A stretch of 64,000 nt of DNA from JAOSJL01 sp963704035 (GTDB lineage: Bacteria; Actinomycetota; Acidimicrobiia; IMCC26256; JAOSJL01): NCBI GenBank assembly GCA_963704035.1, contig CAVPGR010000004.1, forward strand, positions 1,488,001-1,552,000. The letters are read 5' to 3'. A program made the position numbers and the translations under genes. Below, piece after piece: positions 60,628-64,000 of this stretch. The notes under the pieces were generated by a model that was not told where the DNA came from, did not search any database, and saw only the letters and a program-made list of their open reading frames with translations. Within the stretch, counting starts at the first letter, position 1; each line of letters opens with the position of its first letter.

Positions 60628-61692
60628 GTGAAAGCTCTCGTGCTCTCCGGTGGTGCCGGAACGCGCCTGCGTCCGATCACGCACACGAACGCCAAACAGC
60701 TCGTTCCGCTGGCCAACAAGCCGATCCTGTTCTACGGGCTCGAGTCCATCGCCGCCGCGGGCATCGAAGAGGTCGGGATCGTGGTGGGGTCCACGCACGA
60801 GGCGATCCGCGATGCCGTCGGCACCGGCGAGGCGTTCGGCCTCCGCGTCACCTACATCCCCCAGGACGAGCCGCTGGGTCTGGCACACGCCGTGCTCATC
60901 GCCCGCGATTTCCTGGGCGACGAGCCCTTCGTGATGTACCTGGGTGACAACCTCATCGTGGGAGGCATCACGCCCTTCGTCGAGGAGTTCCAAGAGCTCA
61001 CGCCGAACGCCCTGGTCCTGCTCACCAAGGTCGACGAGCCACAGCACTTCGGCGTGGCGGAGCTCGACACCGAGGGACATCTCGTGCGGCTCGTCGAGAA
61101 GCCCGAGGATCCTCCGAGCCAGCTCGCACTCGTCGGTCTCTACCTGTTCGACCACCACATCCACGAGGCCGTACGGGCGATCGAACCCTCCGCTCGCGGC
61201 GAGCTCGAGATCACCGATGCGATCCAGTGGCTGATCGAGTCGGGCCGCCTCGTCCTGCCGCACACCCTCGAGACCCCGTGGATCGACACCGGAAAGCTCC
61301 AGGACCTCCTCGAGGCGAATCGCATCGTCCTGGAGTCACTCGTCGCCCGCACCGACGGCTCGGTGGACGCCGCCTCGCGGGTGAGCGGGCGGGTCGTGAT
61401 CGAATCCGGTGCCGAGATCGTCGGCAGCGAGGTGCGAGGCCCCGCCGTGATCGGGACCGGGACGCGCATCGTCGACTCGTACGTCGGTCCGTTCTCGTCG
61501 ATCGCCACGGACTGTGTGCTGGAGCGCGCGGCCATCGAGCAATCGGTCGTCCTCGACCGTGTCGAGATCCGTGACGTCGGCCCGATCCGGGACAGCCTGA
61601 TCGGACGCGACGCTCGCGTGGGTAGGTCGGAGTCGATGCCGGGTGGCCACCGCCTTCTGATCGGCGACCACTCGGAGATCTCGGTCAGCTGA
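60628..61692 (+). CDS. rmlA: Glucose-1-phosphate thymidylyltransferase, long type
   Basis: 354 residues from the GTG at 60628. The nucleotidyltransferase motif LVLSGGAGTRLRPITHTNAK is at the N-terminus, with MYLGDNLIVGG and LVEKPEDPPS further in. The C-terminal ~110 residues show hexapeptide repeats (left-handed beta helix: VIESGAEIVGSEVRGPAVIG). This long form, known from StrD-type antibiotic and surface-sugar pathways, makes dTDP-glucose. It opens a polysaccharide locus. Confidence 0.9.
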   Translation: MKALVLSGGAGTRLRPITHTNAKQLVPLANKPILFYGLESIAAAGIEEVGIVVGSTHEAIRDAVGTGEAFGLRVTYIPQDEPLGLAHAVLIARDFLGDEPFVMYLGDNLIVGGITPFVEEFQELTPNALVLLTKVDEPQHFGVAELDTEGHLVRLVEKPEDPPSQLALVGLYLFDHHIHEAVRAIEPSARGELEITDAIQWLIESGRLVLPHTLETPWIDTGKLQDLLEANRIVLESLVARTDGSVDAASRVSGRVVIESGAEIVGSEVRGPAVIGTGTRIVDSYVGPFSSIATDCVLERAAIEQSVVLDRVEIRDVGPIRDSLIGRDARVGRSESMPGGHRLLIGDHSEISVS

Positions 61693-61698
61693 CTCAGG

Positions 61699-62604
61699 TC
61701 ATTCGGGGGTAACGGAGCGCACGGCAGCGCGCGCCTCGTCGAGGACCGCTCGAAGAGTGTCGTCGAAAGAGAAGCGCGGGGCGAAGCTCGTGGTGGCGGC
61801 CAACCGACCCGGATTACCCACCATACGGGGGACCTCGACCGGGCGCACGAGGTCGGGATCGATCACGAGCTCGAGGTCGCCGTTCGACATCGCCACGAGA
61901 CGCTCGGCAATCGAGCGAACCGTTCTCGCGACGCCGGAGCACACGTTGTAGGCAGCCCCGGAGTCGCCGTGGACCGCCAGCAACCGGTAGGCGGCGACGA
62001 CGTCGCGAACATCGAGAAAATCGCGCTCCGCGTCGAGATTCCCGACGCGCAGTTCCGTGGAACCGTCGGACTCTGCCTTCGCGATTCTGCGCGCCAGCGC
62101 GGGAACGACGAAGCGATCGGGCTGCCCCGGACCGGTGTGGTTGAACGCGCGGACACGGATCGTGGCGAGTCCGTCGCCCAGCCAGGTCTGGAGCGCGAGC
62201 AGATCGGCCGCCGCCTTGCTCGCCCCGTACGGCGTGACCGGGCGTAACGGTGTGTCCTCGTCGATCGGACCGTCATGCACCCCGTACGCGTCGGCGCTGG
62301 CGACGACCAGCACGCGCTCCACGCCGAGGTCGACAGCTGCACGCATGACCGTGAGTGTGCCGCCGGCGTTGACCCGCAGGACCTCGGCGGGATCGGCGAA
62401 CGACTCGCCGATGTGGCTCAGCGCCGCGAGGTGGTAGATGACGTCGGGCCGGGCGTCACTCACGGCACCGCGCACCGCGCCAGGATCGGTGACGTCCACA
62501 CCCGAGCTCACGTCGACGCCGACGACATCGTCGCCTTCGGTGCGGAGGTGCTCGATCAGATGTCGACCGACGAAACCTCCCGATCCCGTGATCAGTGTCC
62601 TCAC
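61699..62604 (-). CDS. GDP-6-deoxy-mannose reductase-like SDR
   Basis: 301 residues from a GTG overlapping the glycosyltransferase stop by four bases. The Rossmann motif is LITGSGGFVGRHL; YHLAALSHIGESF and the active site YGASKAAADLL (Tyr-x3-Lys) follow, as does the Rmd-type FNHTGPGQPDRFVVP. It likely reduces GDP-4-keto-6-deoxymannose to GDP-rhamnose or a related sugar. UDP/TDP-sugar substrates cannot be excluded. Confidence 0.88.
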   Translation of the reverse strand: MRTLITGSGGFVGRHLIEHLRTEGDDVVGVDVSSGVDVTDPGAVRGAVSDARPDVIYHLAALSHIGESFADPAEVLRVNAGGTLTVMRAAVDLGVERVLVVASADAYGVHDGPIDEDTPLRPVTPYGASKAAADLLALQTWLGDGLATIRVRAFNHTGPGQPDRFVVPALARRIAKAESDGSTELRVGNLDAERDFLDVRDVVAAYRLLAVHGDSGAAYNVCSGVARTVRSIAERLVAMSNGDLELVIDPDLVRPVEVPRMVGNPGRLAATTSFAPRFSFDDTLRAVLDEARAAVRSVTPE

Positions 62605-63734
62605 GCCGCCGAGACTTCCGTGCTGTCGACCGCATGCCGGTACGCCTCGACGTGCGCCGCCGCGCTCGCTTCCCATGTGTAGTTCGCTGAAACCCGTGGC
62701 CCGCGCGCCCGAAGCTCCGCCGCCCGTGAGGAGTCGTCGAGGCAGACCTCGAGGGCCGTGGCCAGACCGCGGGGGTTGTGAGTGTCCACGAGCAACGCGG
62801 CGTCGCCGGCGACCTCGGCCATGGCAGTGCCCCGTGTGGTGACGGTCGGCGCCGCACAGGCGAGAGACTCCAGAACGGGGAGACCGAAACCCTCTTCGAG
62901 CGACGGATAGGCGACCGCAGCCGCGCGGCGGTAGAGAGCAGGTAACACCCCGTCATCGACGTACCCCGGTCGCAGGATCCGGGTCGTCACGCCGCTGTTC
63001 TCGACCGCCGTCTGCACGGCCTTGCTGCCCCAGCCGTCACCACCGGCGAGGACCAATCGCAGGTGGGGTCGTTGCGCTGCGACGCGCGCGAAGGCGTCGA
63101 CGAGACAGGGGAGGTCCTTACGCGGCTCGAGTGTTCCGGCGAAGGCGATGTACGGCGGTTGTACGCCGATGCCTCGCAACACCGCCAGGTCGGCCGGTTC
63201 GTCGTCGTGAGGCCGGAACCGATGGTGGTCGACCCCGTGGGGGATGGTGGTGACATCCGCGACGTCCCCGACGATCTCGTGCAGGCGGCGGCTCGTGACT
63301 GCGGACGGCGTCACGAGGACCCGCGCCCGGTCGGCTGATCGACGGATCGCGCGGCGGAAGAACAGCACTTTGGTGCGCTCGTGCCATTCCGGATGGTCAA
63401 AGAACGTCAGATCGTGAACGGTGACCACTCCAGGCGGCGCCGATCGGTACCACGGCATCGTGTAGTGGGGGCCGTGCCACACGTCGATCCGGGCTTCACC
63501 GGATGGACGGACGACCTGCTCCGCCGCGAGTCGAAGTGCACGGAGGTTCGGCAGGAGCGCGTGCACAACGGCGGTCGGAGCAGTGCGCGTCCATCGGGGT
63601 CCGTCTGCGGAGCGAGCGAGGAGCTCGAGGTCGACGTCGTCCCGCTCCCCGAGATGACGGGCCAGATTCAGCGTGTAGACGCCGGCGCCGACAGGCTGTT
63701 CCGGAACAGCGGAGACATCGAGAAGGACGCGCAC
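62601..63734 (-). CDS. GT4-family glycosyltransferase
   Basis: 377 residues. N-terminal acceptor domain with GAGVYTLNLARHL and WHGPHYTMPWY; C-terminal donor domain with GTLEPRKDLPCLVDAF and the E-x7-E region SLEEGFGLPVLESLACAAP. It is a retaining GT-B enzyme that probably uses a GDP- or NDP-sugar in surface-polysaccharide assembly. It overlaps the reductase gene, so the two are coupled. Confidence 0.92.
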   Translation of the reverse strand: MRVLLDVSAVPEQPVGAGVYTLNLARHLGERDDVDLELLARSADGPRWTRTAPTAVVHALLPNLRALRLAAEQVVRPSGEARIDVWHGPHYTMPWYRSAPPGVVTVHDLTFFDHPEWHERTKVLFFRRAIRRSADRARVLVTPSAVTSRRLHEIVGDVADVTTIPHGVDHHRFRPHDDEPADLAVLRGIGVQPPYIAFAGTLEPRKDLPCLVDAFARVAAQRPHLRLVLAGGDGWGSKAVQTAVENSGVTTRILRPGYVDDGVLPALYRRAAAVAYPSLEEGFGLPVLESLACAAPTVTTRGTAMAEVAGDAALLVDTHNPRGLATALEVCLDDSSRAAELRARGPRVSANYTWEASAAAHVEAYRHAVDSTEVSAA

Positions 63735-63743
63735 CCGGCGAGT

Positions 63744-64000
63744 CTACGAGTGCTCCGCGAGCGCAGCCCGATACGCGTCCACGTGTATCGCTGCCGAGCG
63801 CTCCCACGTGAACGTCGAGGCCTGCTCGAGTCCGGCGGTGGCGAGCTCGCGGCGACGATCAGGGTCATCCAGCAGTTCGGCGATGGTGTCGCGCCACGCC
63901 TGCACGTCGCCGGGCTCGAGAAGGATCCCCGCGTCACCGACAACCTCCGGGAGACTCGTCGTGTTCGACGCCACGACCGGACATCCGCGCGCCATGGCTT
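63744..64000 (-). CDS. Glycosyltransferase, C-terminal part (partial)
   Basis: The 5' part is outside the window; about 85 codons are seen. MARGCPVVASNTTSLPEVVG and DAGILLEPGD match the donor-site end of GT4 enzymes. The end resembles its downstream neighbour (FTWERSAAIHVDAYRAAL against YTWEASAAAHVEAYRHAV), so the two are probably related copies. The pair starts nine bases apart on the same strand. Confidence 0.85.
   Translation of the reverse strand, partial: AMARGCPVVASNTTSLPEVVGDAGILLEPGDVQAWRDTIAELLDDPDRRRELATAGLEQASTFTWERSAAIHVDAYRAALAEHS

Overview
This is a GC-rich window with the gene content of an actinomycete, most likely of the class Acidimicrobiia. Reasons: two WhiB-family regulators, an F420-type luciferase-like oxidoreductase, actinobacterial PHO boxes, a SenX3/RegX3-like two-component pair, an ECF sigma factor with GGAAC...GTT promoters, a class E-like sortase, UPF0182 and a DivIVA-domain protein. 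No rRNA, tRNA, CRISPR array, insertion sequence or prophage was seen. The class assignment is inference from gene content.

Layout. 1-3.9 kb: end of a VWA protein, a GAF sensor kinase with its response regulator, and an MFS transporter. 4-8.6 kb: polyphosphate cluster (ppk, CYTH-CHAD, Nudix, SixA phosphatase). 9.4-17.3 kb: phosphate regulon (regX3-senX3, pstB, Na/Pi cotransporter, phoU, pstS-pstC-pstA) with two PHO boxes. 17.3-22.1 kb: envelope-stress block (HtrA-type protease, WhiB, RseB-like protein, anti-sigma, ECF sigma, TatA) tied together by matching ECF promoters. 22.1-30.1 kb: LLM oxidoreductase, formimidoyltransferase, WhiB2-like protein, 3-hydroxyacyl-CoA dehydrogenase, metalloprotease, NAD epimerase, a fused siroheme decarboxylase and a catalytically dead HtrA relative. 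30.2-39.8 kb: moaE, mreB, HEAT protein, sortase, PDZ-Lon protease, DivIVA-domain protein, UPF0182.

39.9-49.3 kb holds iron-sulfur assembly split into two face-to-face operons: sufB (with an intein)-sufD-Rieske-sufC on the plus strand, and sufC2-sufS-sufU-small ORF-desaturase on the minus strand. Both carry the same palindromic operator upstream. 49.4-53.2 kb: an OpuC-type compatible-solute ABC transporter. 53.3-60.6 kb: MBL hydrolase, EAL protein, two acyl-CoA dehydrogenases, small conserved proteins, an odd leader-like small ORF with a UUCG terminator, DUF1802 and an alpha/beta hydrolase. 60.6-64 kb: start of a surface-polysaccharide locus (nucleotidyltransferase, GDP-sugar reductase, two glycosyltransferases).

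Six otherwise normal genes are broken by one or more single-base frameshifts (ECF sigma, ftcD, moaE, the DivIVA protein, the OpuC binding protein, the alpha/beta hydrolase). In each the reading frame resumes with convincing homology, so consensus errors in the assembly are more likely than gene decay. Coordinates given for these genes span the whole reconstructed gene.
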